A DNA stretch of 64,000 nucleotides, taken from the NCBI GenBank assembly GCA_023052935.1, contig CM041292.1, forward strand, positions 36,834,639 through 36,898,638, written 5' to 3'. The translations under genes and the position numbers were made by a program. Below are positions 45,318 through 56,016 of this stretch, piece by piece. Each line of letters opens with the position of its first letter. The stretch's first letter is position 1. The stretch comes from Piezodorus guildinii (Eukaryota; Arthropoda; Insecta; Hemiptera; Pentatomidae). The notes beneath the pieces are model-generated. The model did no database searches. It was not told where the DNA came from and saw only the letters and a list, made by a program, of their open reading frames with translations.

Positions 45318-45864
45318 TTTATGATGGCTGGAATGCTGTGTTATTGGTTCCAGCTTGAATCTCTCAGTAATATTCAGGAAGTACATCCTATATCTTTCTC
45401 ATATGTCACAAGTTATATGCAGTCTCAGATATATCAATATAAATAAGTACCTCGATAAAAGAAACATGAATAAAGATATTTAATGTGCTGAAGATGAGCA
45501 AGAAACTTTTTTTTTTTTTTTTTTTTTTATGGTTCCTGAAGAAGTTGCAAAAATGGAGCAGGTGGATTTTGTAAACCGTACACCTCATATCTTTTAGAGA
45601 AATCATATCTTTTATTAGAATTAAAGAAAAACTATAACCGATGATTAACAAAACCTTTCAGAGGTCATTGGTATAATATCAAATCATTAATACTAATATT
45701 ATTGAAAAATAATTGTTATCTATGTTCTTACTTTCCACAACTCGAACAGACAAAGACAAGTGGAGAACGAACACCTGATAAGCTACGATAGTTATGATCT
45801 CCCAGTCTATCGCCTTCTTCCTTGCAGCCATATCGCTTCTTTCAGATGCTGGGAGACCTGGCAT
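41391..45864 (-). CDS. Small LOTUS/OST-HTH-like domain protein, 109 residues, three coding exons
   Basis: Coding exons (minus strand) are 45864-45732, 45079-44941 and 41448-41391. Donors are GTAAGAAC and GTGAGTAC; acceptors are TTTCTAG and GTTGCAG. Lengths 133, 139 and 58 nt join in phase (1, then 2) to 110 codons including TGA. The protein starts MPGLPASERSDMAARKK. Residues about 20-90 resemble the N-terminal LOTUS domain of TDRD5/TDRD7/Oskar-type proteins. The best block is ENRFFQQKKIRIPYRELGYP (44-63) followed by DVISYLSSVKGLIVNMND (64-81), with the family's IPYRELGY-type turn and hydrophobic strand. It ends in an acidic tail (DLLVMYFDPEEH). No Tudor domain is present. LOTUS domains in known proteins bind Vasa helicase or G-quadruplex RNA in germ granules; a similar role here is inference. 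The ATG at 45864 is 9 bases after the acceptor, and an upstream 5' UTR exon is likely at 48538-48620. An AATAAA lies at 40859-40854. Alternative: a truncated isoform of a larger gene. Confidence 0.65.
41915..42135 (+). mobile_element. SINE family A, diverged copy without head
   Basis: Contains GAACCTGGCAGATGTTTCTA, TTCCGTCTTTCAGAGGG, GATACTTGTTAAAGA, GATTAAACCTGGATATGCAA, AATAGCCTTAGTAGCATAAA and an AAATGAATA tail. It lies in the large intron of the LOTUS-like gene. Confidence 0.65.
42320..42485. mobile_element. Diverged palindromic Penelope-type repeat
   Basis: The left part matches the palindrome at 44545: GGTGCAGTCAAAAGAACACA, GGTGCCGACGTTTCGACC. On the minus strand CTGAAGA lies at 42409-42403 and GAAA at 42384-42381. 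The right part has AACGTCGGCACACTGAACTA. Internal sequence differs. Confidence 0.55.
43203..43345 (-). mobile_element. SINE family C, diverged copy
   Basis: Parallel to 2355-2548: AGAGTGGCCACTGGTTGGCT, GAATCACACACAGGGGAGTC, AATCCCCTCTTAATTACATA and GGATTTGAACGTATAACTTG (degraded B box). Confidence 0.6.
43350..43566 (+). mobile_element. SINE family D (long-spaced A and B boxes)
   Basis: Head GGGCTGAGTGGGTTAGCG, then AAATAATTACGAGTTCGCGT and CTCAGTGCCGGGGGG. The body CCCGCTGGCCCAAGAAACTC matches the copy at 54880-55085 in reverse. The 75-codon frame over it is spurious. Confidence 0.65.
43575..44503 (+). mobile_element. Mariner shell carrying reverse-transcriptase sequence
   Basis: The left terminus TTGGGTTGTAAAATAAGT and right terminus (inverse TAGGGTTGTAAAATAAGT) share a further CGTTTTT block. 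TA at 43573-43574 and 44504-44505. Bases 44235-44445 encode only the mariner DNA-binding segment: KWFARFRTGNFDLEEAKHSG, then RPQNVDDDQIQALVIHHPHS and TTQDIAEKHSL. It is followed directly by the right terminus, so all catalytic residues are missing. The interior 43622-44225 is an RTE-like RT fragment (listed separately). Confidence 0.8.
43622..44225 (+). pseudogene. RTE-like RT C-terminal fragment inside the mariner shell
   Basis: The frame at 43627-43818 reads MEINTPKGKLLVLSRHREKE, then VHLFCNGETLEVMDQSLYLG, then NIISRYDKMDEGSGHKINKA, a typical block after the RT catalytic centre. Bases 43840-44120 continue in shifted frames with KLHIYKAVYLSPMLTY and RQLKWFGNICQVDEEW. It has no poly-A tail and no target duplication of its own. 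It was either captured by the mariner or inserted and then trimmed. Confidence 0.7.
44503..44837. mobile_element. Palindromic Penelope-type repeat, second copy
   Basis: Arms from ATTAGATGAGGAAGATGG (44545) and its inverse (to 44837) are about 140 bp each and nearly perfect; they end in GGAGTCTCC at the centre. The right arm holds CTGATGA (44724-44730) and GAAA (44749-44752) with the same spacing as at 38822. The left flank 44515-44544 is the inverse of 38937-38975. It lies in intron 3 of the LOTUS-like gene. Confidence 0.75.
45285..45316. repeat. Poly-A tract in intron
   Basis: About 24 uninterrupted A residues. A T-run of about 22 lies at 45508-45529. Neither is attached to a recognised element. 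Confidence 0.9.
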
Positions 45865-45879
45865 GATGATATCTGCAAC

Positions 45880-46540
45880 ATTAGAGAATTACAAAGTCAT
45901 TAAAATTTTCAATATTTGGTTCAATATTGAATAAATGATAATATGTACATAACAAAGGCTGAGATGGTTAAGGTGGTAGTCGATGAATTGTAAATGTCAA
46001 CTATTTAAAGTGTAAGTCATGTTTTAACCCACATTAAACATTAGCTAAAAAATAAAAATATTGTCATCGTTATTAACAATATTTATTCATTATTGTAAAT
46101 AATGAATAAATACTGTCATGAAGAAACAATAAAGTTAGAAGGATCTATAGTCCCTAAAAAGACACGAGGATACAGGCTAAGATCCAACCAAGAAAGCTAC
46201 AAAGACACAAAGAACCTAGAAACAGAAATATGATCAGAGGATTGAATTTATGGTAAGAATGATCCTGGAAAGACTAAACAAGGAAATATTCCAGAAAATG
46301 TGAGGATACAAAAGCTCAGTAGGGTATCCTTACCAAGCACATGAAGGAAGAAACAGAAAGACCAGAAATAGCAATTTCAAGAATGTCTGGACAGAGAAGA
46401 ATATAACACAGTACTGAAGTAATTATAATAAAAACCCAAAATAAACTTAGTTAATATTCTAAACCTTCGAAGTAGCCAAATATCAACAAATAAGAATTCA
46501 TTTATAGGTCTAACAAGTCGGGACATAGCACTTGATAGTC
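45880..46540. other. Intronic stretch; possible unrecognised repeat at 46120-46440
   Basis: Bases 46120-46440 are A/G-rich with codon-like texture (AAACAGAAAGACCAGAAATA) but every frame is broken. It may be an old non-LTR fragment. Otherwise nothing is seen. Confidence 0.3.
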
Positions 46541-46690
46541 CCAATAATTATGATAGACCATTAAATGTTCATACATCAATAACTTATGATATGATAGAAC
46601 CAGTAGTTCAAAAATTATGATAGACCATTAAATGTTCAAACATCATTAACTTAAAGAATAGATATGTGATAGAACCAGTAGATCTATTTT
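46540..46690. repeat. Direct duplication, about 75-bp unit
   Basis: AATTATGATAGACCATTAAA and TGTTCATACATCAATAACTT, with GTGATAGAACCAGTAG at the end, occur twice in tandem with minor changes. Confidence 0.8.
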
Positions 46691-47374
46691 TTTATTTATT
46701 TTTTCTCAGTTAAAATTAAATGTTTGAAAAAAGAAGCAGTTTGGAAAGAATCCGGATTTGACATTTAACTGACATCGACATTTACAAGTTTAATTCAAAA
46801 TAATTTTTAATTGGATATTTTTAATCTGAAAGCTGTCTTAATTTGGCAAAACAATAAAAGCTTAGTAATTGAATTCATAGCACAAGTAACATCTTATTCT
46901 TTTTAGGTTTTGAATAGTTGAGTTTTGAGTGAATTCAGGATTCAGTCATCATGTGTTTTTTTATAATAAAAGCCAATGTTTTGGTCTGAACATGTGAACC
47001 ATAACAGTGCCCAGAGAAACCACGTTTATAGAAACATGCTTGGGTTGAACATAAAATTAAAAAAAAAAAATCATATTGATTGAATCCTGATTATTTATCC
47101 TATTGTTTTGCTTTTCTACTCAATTTATGGAAAAGCTAAGAATTTAGACCTAGAATTAGTATTCTTGGATAAGAGTAACTTTCCCAACATCACTGATGAC
47201 AGGCAGTCAAATGTCAACATAGAATCTGTGTCTTGCCATGTTTCAGAAGTATTTGGTTTTAATATGTTTTATTGTAAAAGTTTATTTGTTGGCCAAAACA
47301 TGTGAGATATCACAGAATGATATTGTAAATCTAATAGTGTCAAACGTCATTCTATCGAAAAGAAAGTAATTGGA

Positions 47375-47990
47375 GAAAAAATTCATCCATGCTTACATGT
47401 CTACATATAATGTATACGAATTAATATTTATTTGACATTATAGCATATATCATTTTAGTGAATGAATGTTAAATTACTGATATAAAGTTAAAATAAAAAC
47501 TAATGTGTGACATACAAGTTATTTAAATTAAATATTAAAATTCAATATAAATGCCGAGTATTTAATGTTGGTTTATATTAGACATATAAAAAAATATAAT
47601 TTCTATAGAATAATTAAGGCTTAAATTCATCTATGCCTATATAATGTACGCGAATCAGGTGTAAAACAGTGATCATGCTATAATTCATTTAGAAATATTC
47701 ATATAATTCAATTGACATTTTGGATGTCAAAGCAAATTTAAATAAAGCATATCTGAATATTAATGGGCATTAAAGCATGTATCATTTGTATAAATGATTG
47801 ATATAATGCTAATATTAAAATAAAAGACATTAAGCTATATTAATTAATTATTCAAAATCAATATGGATGCCAAGAATTTAATGAAGGTTTGTATTGAGTC
47901 ATTTAAAAAAATATAATTTCTATAGAATAATTAAAGCTTAAATCCATCCATGTGTATATGTCAACATATAATTGTTATTTGTTAAATAAC
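47375..47990. repeat. Diverged tandem repeat, about 318-bp period
   Basis: AATATAATTTCTATAGAATA with AATTAAGGCTTAAATTCATC at 47590-47631 recurs at 47907-47949. Flanking blocks (ATGCC.AG.ATTTAATG, CATGTATCATTT) recur with the same offset. There is no coding sequence. Confidence 0.7.
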
Positions 47991-48537
47991 TTTTTAAATA
48001 GTTTATTTAGAAATAGTCTATTCAATGTTTTATATCTTATTTATTTACCGAGCGACAAGAACATGGGCCACACCCATGTATAAGCAATGTGACAGTTAAG
48101 CCTAACTAGTAATTGACAATCAATGATGAACAATTATTTTAAGAAAATATTTCTAGAACTTTATTTATGTATATTAATTAACTAAAAGATGTAGTTAAAG
48201 CTGAGTATTCATGTATACAGATTGAATTTACATTGTTGCGTTCATTAAATCTGTAGCAAAAAAGTCATTGTTTACGCTACATATTCATAAGAAATAATAT
48301 TCAAACTGTTCACAAGAACAAAACATTGTATACCATTTAAAAACAACCCTTGTCATTCCACTTCAATAATTTGACAGCAGTAAGACAAAGACATTTCATT
48401 GTTGTTTTTTTAGTAAAGTAATAAATTTAAAAAGTAAAATAAGAAATATAATTAAAACTTAATATATAAAAGGAAAATCATAATAAAAAAATTAACTTTA
48501 GTTTGACAGAAAAGTAAAGACCAACTAAACTACTTAC

Positions 48538-48625
48538 TATGCAGCGGGAACAGAACAGGACCTGTGCACGAAGAGATTCAGCGACTTCTTGAGTCATGTC
48601 ATGACGCTATCTATCGATTCTATGT
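48538..48625 (-). other. Probable 5' UTR exon of the LOTUS-like gene
   Basis: The minus strand has a strong donor GTAAGTAG after 48538, preceded by a GC-richer stretch (GCTGAATCTCTTCGTGCACA). It contains upstream ATGs (ATGACATGACTC). A frame from the second ATG would stop in the next exon, so it is best read as untranslated. The upstream boundary is unknown. AATCGATAGATAG near 48605 resembles an insect DRE promoter word. Confidence 0.4.
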
Positions 48626-48994
48626 TTATTGCACTTAATAATATTTTCGATTTATAGTAATATTTACCCTTATATATTTGTATCTAAAAAAAAAATATAA
48701 AAAATAATACGCAATAAGAAATACAAACACTCTAATTCATTTCATATAATGAAATTATAAACATTATAATTAACATAATTATAACATATATCAGATTTTC
48801 GGGGCATTGGCAATGATCCTTTGTCTTCTCATGGAAACCTAGTTTCAAAAAGTCAAAGAATCTTTTATTTATTTTAATTACTTTAATTTAAGTATTTAAA
48901 CTTTAAGCTAAGAAAATATAAACATAATTTTATTCGTAAACTATAAAAAACATAACAATGCCGTAGGATAGTGATATTAGTAACAGTGATTTTT

Positions 48995-49015
48995 ATTGCA
49001 TGGAAAATGGCGGCG
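48995..49015 (+). promoter_or_regulatory. YY1/Pho-like site upstream of the gene
   Basis: AAAATGGCGGCGC matches the YY1/Pho consensus (AANATGGCGGC). It lies about 450 bases upstream of the 5' UTR exon. The short forward ORFs starting here (29 or 42 codons) are unrecognised. Confidence 0.3.
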
Positions 49016-49496
49016 CTTGGGTACATAACTTTGCGAGAAGATACTACTTGTTTTGTAGACAGATTGATTATTCCAGACAATTTCAAGAACATATAAGAAA
49101 GTTAATAAATAATGTTCTTAATTAAGACAAAAAACATTCATTTTTTTTGCATATTTTTGTATTGTTTAATTCTTTAAATATGATTGGTTCCGTACCGCTG
49201 TAACACGCGTTGACTCAGTCCTTTCATTAGATCATAGCATTCGTTTGATATTCCTTTATTAAATATATTTCTTGAGACATAATTGCTCAAACCATTCTAA
49301 GTATAACATTAATTAACATAAGCGTCGGCGTGATATTTAGAGCCACGTGGTCTTCATCTCCTCTTTTACCGACAACTTAAAAATATTAAAATATTATTAT
49401 AAATTCAATCAGTATCGAAAACTCTTCAAAAACATTAAAATAAGTTGTATATTTCTGTTTTAAAATGATAATTATATTTCAATTATTATCCGGCTG

Positions 49497-49540
49497 TCGG
49501 TGCGCGAAGCTGGGTTGTATTCGATTCGCGCACCTCCAAA
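49497..49540. other. Perfect 10-bp stem hairpin
   Basis: GGTGCGCGAA and TTCGCGCACC flank a 16-base loop. It is GC-rich in AT-rich surroundings. It may be a structured RNA or a tRNA-like remnant. Confidence 0.4.
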
Positions 49541-49618
49541 TTATAACGACTATAACAAGTATACATATCATAAACAATTGTTGTGCATAAAATAATGCCT
49601 TGTTTTTGTTAATATGAC

Positions 49619-50165
49619 CATTCCAATGTTTATGTAAGTATAATTTAAGGTGTTTATATATAGAGTACATTAACACTGTATATCAACACCTTGAATATAA
49701 CCCTCCTTATGTTTATGTAAATATAGCCTAAGATGTTTATATATAGAGTACATAAACACTGTATATCAACACCTTGAATATAACCCTCTTTATGTTTATG
49801 TAAATATAGCCTAAGGTATTTATATATAGAGTACATAAACTCCGTATATCAACACCTTGAATATAACCCTCCCTATGTTTATGTAAATATAACCCAAGGC
49901 GTTTATATATAGAATATATAAACGCTGTATATGAACAATTTAATAAAACCCTCCCTATTTTTATGTAAATATAACGCAAGATGTTTATATGTCAATTGAA
50001 TATAACCCTCCCTATGTTAATGTAAATATAGCCCTTCCTATATTTATGTAAACATAACCCAAGGTATTCATATTTAGAGTATATAAACTTATTGAATATA
50101 ACTATCCTTTGTTTATGTAAATATAATCGTTCCTATTTTAATGTAAATATAACTCTCCCTATGTA
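49619..50165. repeat. Minisatellite, 82-83 bp period
   Basis: Units start at about 49619, 49701, 49784, 49867 and 49949, each with CCCTCCTTATGTTTATGTAA and TATATAGAGTACATAAAC blocks, followed by shortened units (50006 onward). The 60-80-codon minus-strand frames with LGYIYINI repeats are translation of the satellite. Confidence 0.92.
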
Positions 50166-50631
50166 TGTCATATAAAATAAAAGTGTAACATTTAAATACT
50201 TTACGCTTTTCGGTCTAATGCTTCGAATTTTTATGCATAAACTAAGGCATTGGAATAAAATTCTGAATCATTCGCTGTATGAGGGACACATATTCGGTTT
50301 TACATTAAAAATAAAATGAAAATATAAAATTATCGAAAGTGTTTCAAACAACAGTAAATACGACAGTATTTTGTTGTAGAAGTTGTTTATATTAATTATT
50401 AAATCGTATACAATGTATGTTTACGCTGTATTCAAGGATTTTTTTAAACATTATGTTTAATTAAATTTTTATAAATGAGAACTGTTTCAAGACAGGAGTG
50501 CCTTTGCTAGGAGAATCTCAACCCGCATTTTAACAACAATCTCGAAAATGAGGTTTTCTACGGAAGATTCATAGGTATAATACACGCCAAAGAGCATATG
50601 TGCAATTTTCGTAAAAAAAATTATTTAGTAT
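50166..50631. other. No feature seen
   Basis: AT-rich, broken frames, no recognised repeat. Confidence 0.4.
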
Positions 50632-50762
50632 ATATATATTTTAGAGTGCTTCCATTGGGAAGCTTCTCTACATGTGTTTCATGCCTTTATATATTTCATC
50701 TAATTTACTAGTTGTATTCCTGTATACAGTTGTAAATTCCAATAAATAAAAAAATAAAAAAA
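50632..50762 (+). mobile_element. Jockey 3' UTR-only insertion
   Basis: TTTTAGAGTGCTTCCATTGG, CTACATGTGTTTCATGCC and GTATACAGTTGTAAATTCC, then AATAAATAAAAAAATAAAA. This parallels the last 120 bases of 785-2030. Confidence 0.75.
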
Positions 50763-51815
50763 GTTATATATATATCTTCTTTCTAATGTTGTCAACTCGA
50801 CAATTTTTTTTTCAGTCCTTTAAGAATAACAGTTAATTACAATTGAAATAAATATTATGAAATATACAATATAATATTGACTATTCATGATTTCCAGAGG
50901 AAAAGTTTAAAAAATCACAATGCAGAATAACTAAAAATACAAACAAATTTTAAAGGAATGTTTTTGTTGAACTGTTTATTTAAGAAAGTATTTATTTATA
51001 AAGCCAAATTCATGAGTATTAATTCTGTGAGATTCCATTTATACATGATAAATACAATTATAAAATATTAAAAGTAACCATCGTTACATTTCAACCCTGT
51101 TGTCGATTTCAAGAATTTTCCAACAAGCTAGAGCAAAAAACAACTTTTGCCTACAGGTAAAAAATAAATCGATTCATATGTTCCGTTCCTAAGATAATTG
51201 TATATGTGATTGAACCTATAACGTATTTAATACCTCCAGTAAATTATCATTTAAATCAATAAAGAATTCCAAAGTTAAAAAAGTATTAAATCAGTTTAAC
51301 AGTTCGCGAATTAAGTCTAAATATTAGAAAAATCCTCCAGCACTCTCTGATTTCAAGATACTTAACTTTCCTATCGTACACCTTCACATCATACAGACTG
51401 TGACTATTCGTCATAAAAAATGAAGAAAAAATGTTTGTGTGTATGTATATATACATACATTTAAAAAAAAAAAATTAATTCACCATGAAAAGATAGTAGC
51501 CGCGCTTTGCAAAAATGGTGTTAAAAGACGTTGGAATAGCTAAGTTTAGTTAGTTTTTTGGTTACTTTGAGTCAGCATTTATTTTCATTTCTCCATACTG
51601 GTTTTTTTTAACCTGCATAGTCAGAGTACCATAAAACATAGGATAAACACAAGCTGGACACTAAAAATATATAAACACAAATAAAAGTATTGATCACACG
51701 AAAGTTAAAATTGCAAGAAATAGTACAACCAAACCACCGTAAATACTGTTTTTTTTTTAAGATAAAACACGTATAAGACTTATTCTTCTTCGAAAACAAA
51801 TTAAATGTAAGAAAT
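50763..51815. other. No gene seen
   Basis: AT-rich intergenic DNA with A-runs at 51460-51480 and T-runs near 51605 and 51750. Nothing is recognised. Confidence 0.4.
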
Positions 51816-52085
51816 TGTTTGTTTATTTATTTAACGTCACTTTATGCTACTGTGGTTAATCGGACGATGCTAGAGTGGGAGTCCTAAATTTTGCCTATCC
51901 AGGTTTAATTAGGATAGGAACCTTTAACGAGTACCTGACATCGCACAGGCTTGGGACCATCTTTTAAAGTCCCCTCCGAAGGATGGCATAACTAAGGATT
52001 TTTTACTCCCATTAAAAAATCCTAGGACCACCTGAGAGTTTGAACTCGTGCCCTTTGAAATCCTGCTACAGGTGATCCCTATTGT
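51816..52085 (-). mobile_element. SINE family A, full length
   Basis: In reverse: tRNA-like head 52085-52010 (GGGATCACCTGTAGCAGG, GAGTTCAAACTC region), TTAATGGGAGTAAAAAATCC, GCCATCCTTCGGAGGGG, GATAGGCAAAATTTAGGACT, ATTAACCACAGTAGCATAAA and an AAATAAATAAACAAAC tail. Confidence 0.8.
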
Positions 52086-52620
52086 CAGAAATATTAAGGC
52101 ACTTATAGAACGAACTTAATCAGGATGTTTTATACAATATTCGTTTTTAGGTATTTTACCGTCATATTATATCATGAAATTTAACTTAATATTAGAATAG
52201 AAAATATTTAATTTCGGATTAATCGAAAAAATGACATTATTAGATTATATTTAAGGTATATAATGTATACCTCCATTCCGAAAATTCAAAACAAGACGTA
52301 TTGGATCCCATTTTTGTCATTATTAAATATGCTTTTTTGTTGATTTTTTTTATACGCCAGTGATTTTTTCTTTTTGTTCTGAAATTCCTCTGCAATTTTA
52401 TTTGTCAAACTCATCTAAGTCCTTATTTATATTATGTAATATAGATTCATTTACTGATTAAATTCAAGCCAGCCGCTGACTCACTCAGCTAATTGAACTG
52501 TTTAAAAAAAAATGATGAATGGTTAGTAATACGAAATTTAATAAAGCTTCCAATTATTTTTTTAAATAAATGTCTTATTTTTTTTTCTATTACTCTTTTA
52601 TAGATTCACTTTCTCCCCAG

Positions 52621-52746
52621 AAGCAGCTCTAGAATGGCTAGTCTAAGGACGACAGCCAGAAGGCAACCTCAAGAAGCGGTGGCTGCCCCAGGTAATAGAC
52701 TACCGGTAGAGTTTTCACGCCAGGCGGTAGCTGGCTCGCTCAATTA
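52621..52746 (+). CDS. Candidate exon, unrecognised
   Basis: A pyrimidine-rich acceptor (CTTTCTCCCCAG) ends at 52620. One frame is open: SSSRMASLRTTARRQPQEAV, then AAPGNRLPVEFSRQAVAGSL and N before TAG at 52744-52746. A donor-like CAG/GTAATA at 52691 gives a 71-nt alternative. It is GC-richer than its flanks. Its basic composition is compatible with a terminal or internal exon, but no partner exon was found. Confidence 0.3.
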
Positions 52747-54879
52747 GAGATATTTCCACACCGCAATAATTCACTATATAAATTACCAGACTGAAAAATG
52801 ACTGTATTAGTCTGTGGTACGTATTGGTATTTCTCCGTCTTTGAGGGAGTAAACGAACCTAGAACCAAGCACCTACGGTAACTTTTGGTACTAACCCGAA
52901 CCGAAAAAATAAATAGAAAATCCAGAAACTTGTCAAAATTTATTAACCGCCCTTTCAGTGATAAATAAACCGCCAAAGCCACGCAGATTTGGATTTTTAA
53001 TATATATTATTTCTGTTGAAGTAGCAGACCGTATAGATCCTTGGACGCGCGATGTAAGCTCCTAGACCACATAATGAATCTTATAGATATAGATATGGTA
53101 GGGTCATCACTCTTACTTTTAAATATTAATAACTAAAATACAAAAATAAAAATATACCTTTATATTTTTTTATTCGCACTTGTCTTATAATATCTGACAA
53201 TACGCAAATGTGCTAGAGAAAACTTCAGGAACATAAATGATAGGCATGGTGAGGCTTTAATTTAGCAGATAAGGTCTCTCATCCAGCTTCTTTTTAACCT
53301 TCTCCTAACAGGAATTTCAGCTATTGACTGTGGTTCATAAGTCTATTTTCATGTTGCTGTGAAAACGAGAATTGGGAGTTCGTATGTGTTGTTCAATTGT
53401 TGGTTCTTACTAATCCGTGTGTAGGAATTTGTTAGTTATGTACCAAGATATCGTTATGAGTCTCAAAAATTTTTATTCAAACCATTTGAGTTTTTTTTGG
53501 TTAACCATAAATCTGTGAGACGTCCGTCCGTATGGGTTTGAGAAGGTGTGTATATGTATTCAGTTCATGTCTAATTTTCAGTTTTGATATTTTGGATAAA
53601 AACATAAAATCAAATCAAATTATCGACTATATATCAGTACGCATAGAAAATAAATAATAATAATTGTATATTTTGAAGAACATTAGGATTTTTTGTATAT
53701 ATAGGATAATATAGAGAATCTCGTTGGCGCTATTCAATGCCTATTATTTCTTAACCTCTCTATGTGCTCACAAACTGATCCGTATCTTCTTTAAAGATTG
53801 TGGAAGAGATATGTGATATTTTATAATTAATTTCTTCTATTTCTTCCAAATTCTTATGATTCCTAGAATCATGGCCTCAACTATCAATATTTCCTAACTC
53901 CTGCCTTTTATCCAACCTATAATGGGGCAGTTCAGTAGCCAAATATTTTTCATCTTACATTATTTCCGCTTGCAAAGAGACAAAGTTTTGGTTTTGTTCC
54001 CGTACGGTCGTGATATTTAGTTCCTGAAATCGGCACTATTGCCGACATCCGATGTTTAAAAAAAAAAAAAAAGGATGAACGTTTCGCTCAATGGATTGGA
54101 TATTTCGCTTACCTTGGATATTTTGACTAATATTTCGGTAAGGTATTTGGTTATCATTCAAGCTTCACTTGAGAAATATTTACAGATCCGTTCTGTTGAG
54201 CCACGCTTGGATATGCTAGGCAGGTTTGGGAAACAGCAACTACTCAACCGATTGATTACTGTAGTATAGTCTTGTATAACAATAGAACCTCTCACAAGAT
54301 TCTATATCAATAATCAACTTTTATATACAGTATTAAAATATAATATAAATATTTATTTGAAAATCTCTTTTAATATATTAGCAACATGGCCTACGACATA
54401 AACACTGGCTTAATTCAGTAATTAATAAAGACTTGCTTAATTCAGAACTTCAGCTTAATCCAGGGAACTTATAAATAACTAATCCCAAAAGATCAGCAAA
54501 TGAAATCGGTCAAGCCATTCACGCGTGATGCGATGACCAAGGAAAAGGGGAATTCATTTTTATATATGAAGATAAAAAGATTGCCTTAGGAAATTAAAAA
54601 AACAAACATATTGCCCAGGAAGACTAGATGTATCGTACCGACTTTAAATGGTTTACATGGTTTGGCTTCTTAACTCTATGAATTGAACTTTTTATTGTTA
54701 AAGCTCTATAAATATTATTATTTTTTCATAGTTATCAAAGATATAATTATAACTGTCAAAGTATTTCGTAATTATTAATATTTTTTCATAAATGCACTAT
54801 AGTTTAATCTTCAGTGTCCCTTTTCCTTTCCTATTAAATATCTCTTTTCTTTACAGATTGTAGGAGTCTGATTTTTTTT
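52747..54879. other. No gene recognised
   Basis: Open frames of 80 codons (52982-52740, minus) and 64 codons (54075-54269, plus) are unrecognised and probably chance. Confidence 0.35.
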
Positions 54880-55085
54880 TTTCACCTCTACTTCGCCTTT
54901 GAAGGCTATACGGTGGTTTCTCGGGCCAGGGGGTGAGGGCGGGGGATACATGCTGAAATAAAAGTCCCCCAGCTCCGAGACTCGAATTCGTAATTATTTG
55001 GTTTCACAAGTTTTTGGTCATCTGTAGTGGTTAGGCGACGTGCGCTAACCGACTCAGCCACCCCGCCCCACCCTTTTAATTTATT
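54880..55085 (-). mobile_element. SINE family D, better preserved copy
   Basis: The minus-strand head is GGTGGCTGAGTCGGTTAGCG, followed about 75 bases later by ATTCGAGTCTCGGAGC (B box). The body is CCCCCTGGCCCGAGAAACCA. Spacing between boxes is longer than in a tRNA. The overlapping 109-codon minus frame (GGVAESVSARRLTTTDDQ) is a translation of this SINE. Confidence 0.7.
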
Positions 55086-55089
55086 ATTA

Positions 55090-56014
55090 TCATCTATTAT
55101 GATGAATACTTTTTCTTCCTTTTCCTCCATCAATATTATTCCTAAGGATGAGGAGTTGAAAGACATCTCATGTTCCGGAGGTACTCTTTGAATTTTTATA
55201 ATTCCAATAAGTATATGATATATATTTTTTTTCATAATGTGCTTTTTCGAACTTGATATATCAAAATTCTCAGCGACTCTTCTCGTTGCCTTTAAGATTT
55301 CATAATTCTCAATTCCACAATCTTTATCTTAACTGTAGGTATACTTTCTTTCTGGAAAAAAAAACAAACACTAATTCTAATCAGTAAGCGAAATTCTTTA
55401 TTCGATATCTCACTTAATAAATTCCGAAAATGTCATTTTAAATTAATGGTCCAGGTGCTTTTTTCAATCGGTTGTCACCTCCAGTTCTGATTCCTTTTCG
55501 TTTAACAACTGTGATTAAATTTTCTATACATCGAACAAATACCAATATAAATTTTGAATGAACGAATACAATTTAAATTTCAATAAAAATATTGAATTTT
55601 CAAATTTTTCATCTTGCACTTTTATTCGCATTTCACCTCCAAAAATCATCATTCATAAGATATCATCGAAGTGGAGTAGGTATAAATTTGTATTTTGTTT
55701 CAATAGCCCTAAATACGACTTTGGGGTTTCTGATTCATTATATCCAGGCATCTTCGAATATTTATTTACCCCACCCAAAAAAAAATTACACATAGATACT
55801 ATGTATGCAATTGTGCATTTATGTTAAAATAATTTCTTCTTCCTACGTTAGTCACGTCCATTGAAATACAGTATAAACAGTAGTCCACGCGAATTTCAGT
55901 ACATGTGGTTTTTCCTTGACAGAATAATGCCTGTAGCAAATGTACCAATAAATTATGTTTATTAATTTAGTGTAAAGAGTTCCTTTTGGGGGATCTCAAA
56001 TTTTTTATAATATA
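55090..56014. other. No gene seen
   Basis: AT-rich. Two overlapping frames of 67-89 codons at 55558-55827 have no recognisable motif. Confidence 0.35.
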
Positions 56015-56016
56015 TA

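Noticed and set aside
49479..49979. Three minus-strand open frames with repeated LGYIYINI segments
   Set aside because: They are translations of the 83-bp minisatellite.
54906..55235. 109-codon minus frame containing GGVAESVSARRLTTTDDQ
   Set aside because: It translates the tRNA-like head and body of SINE family D.
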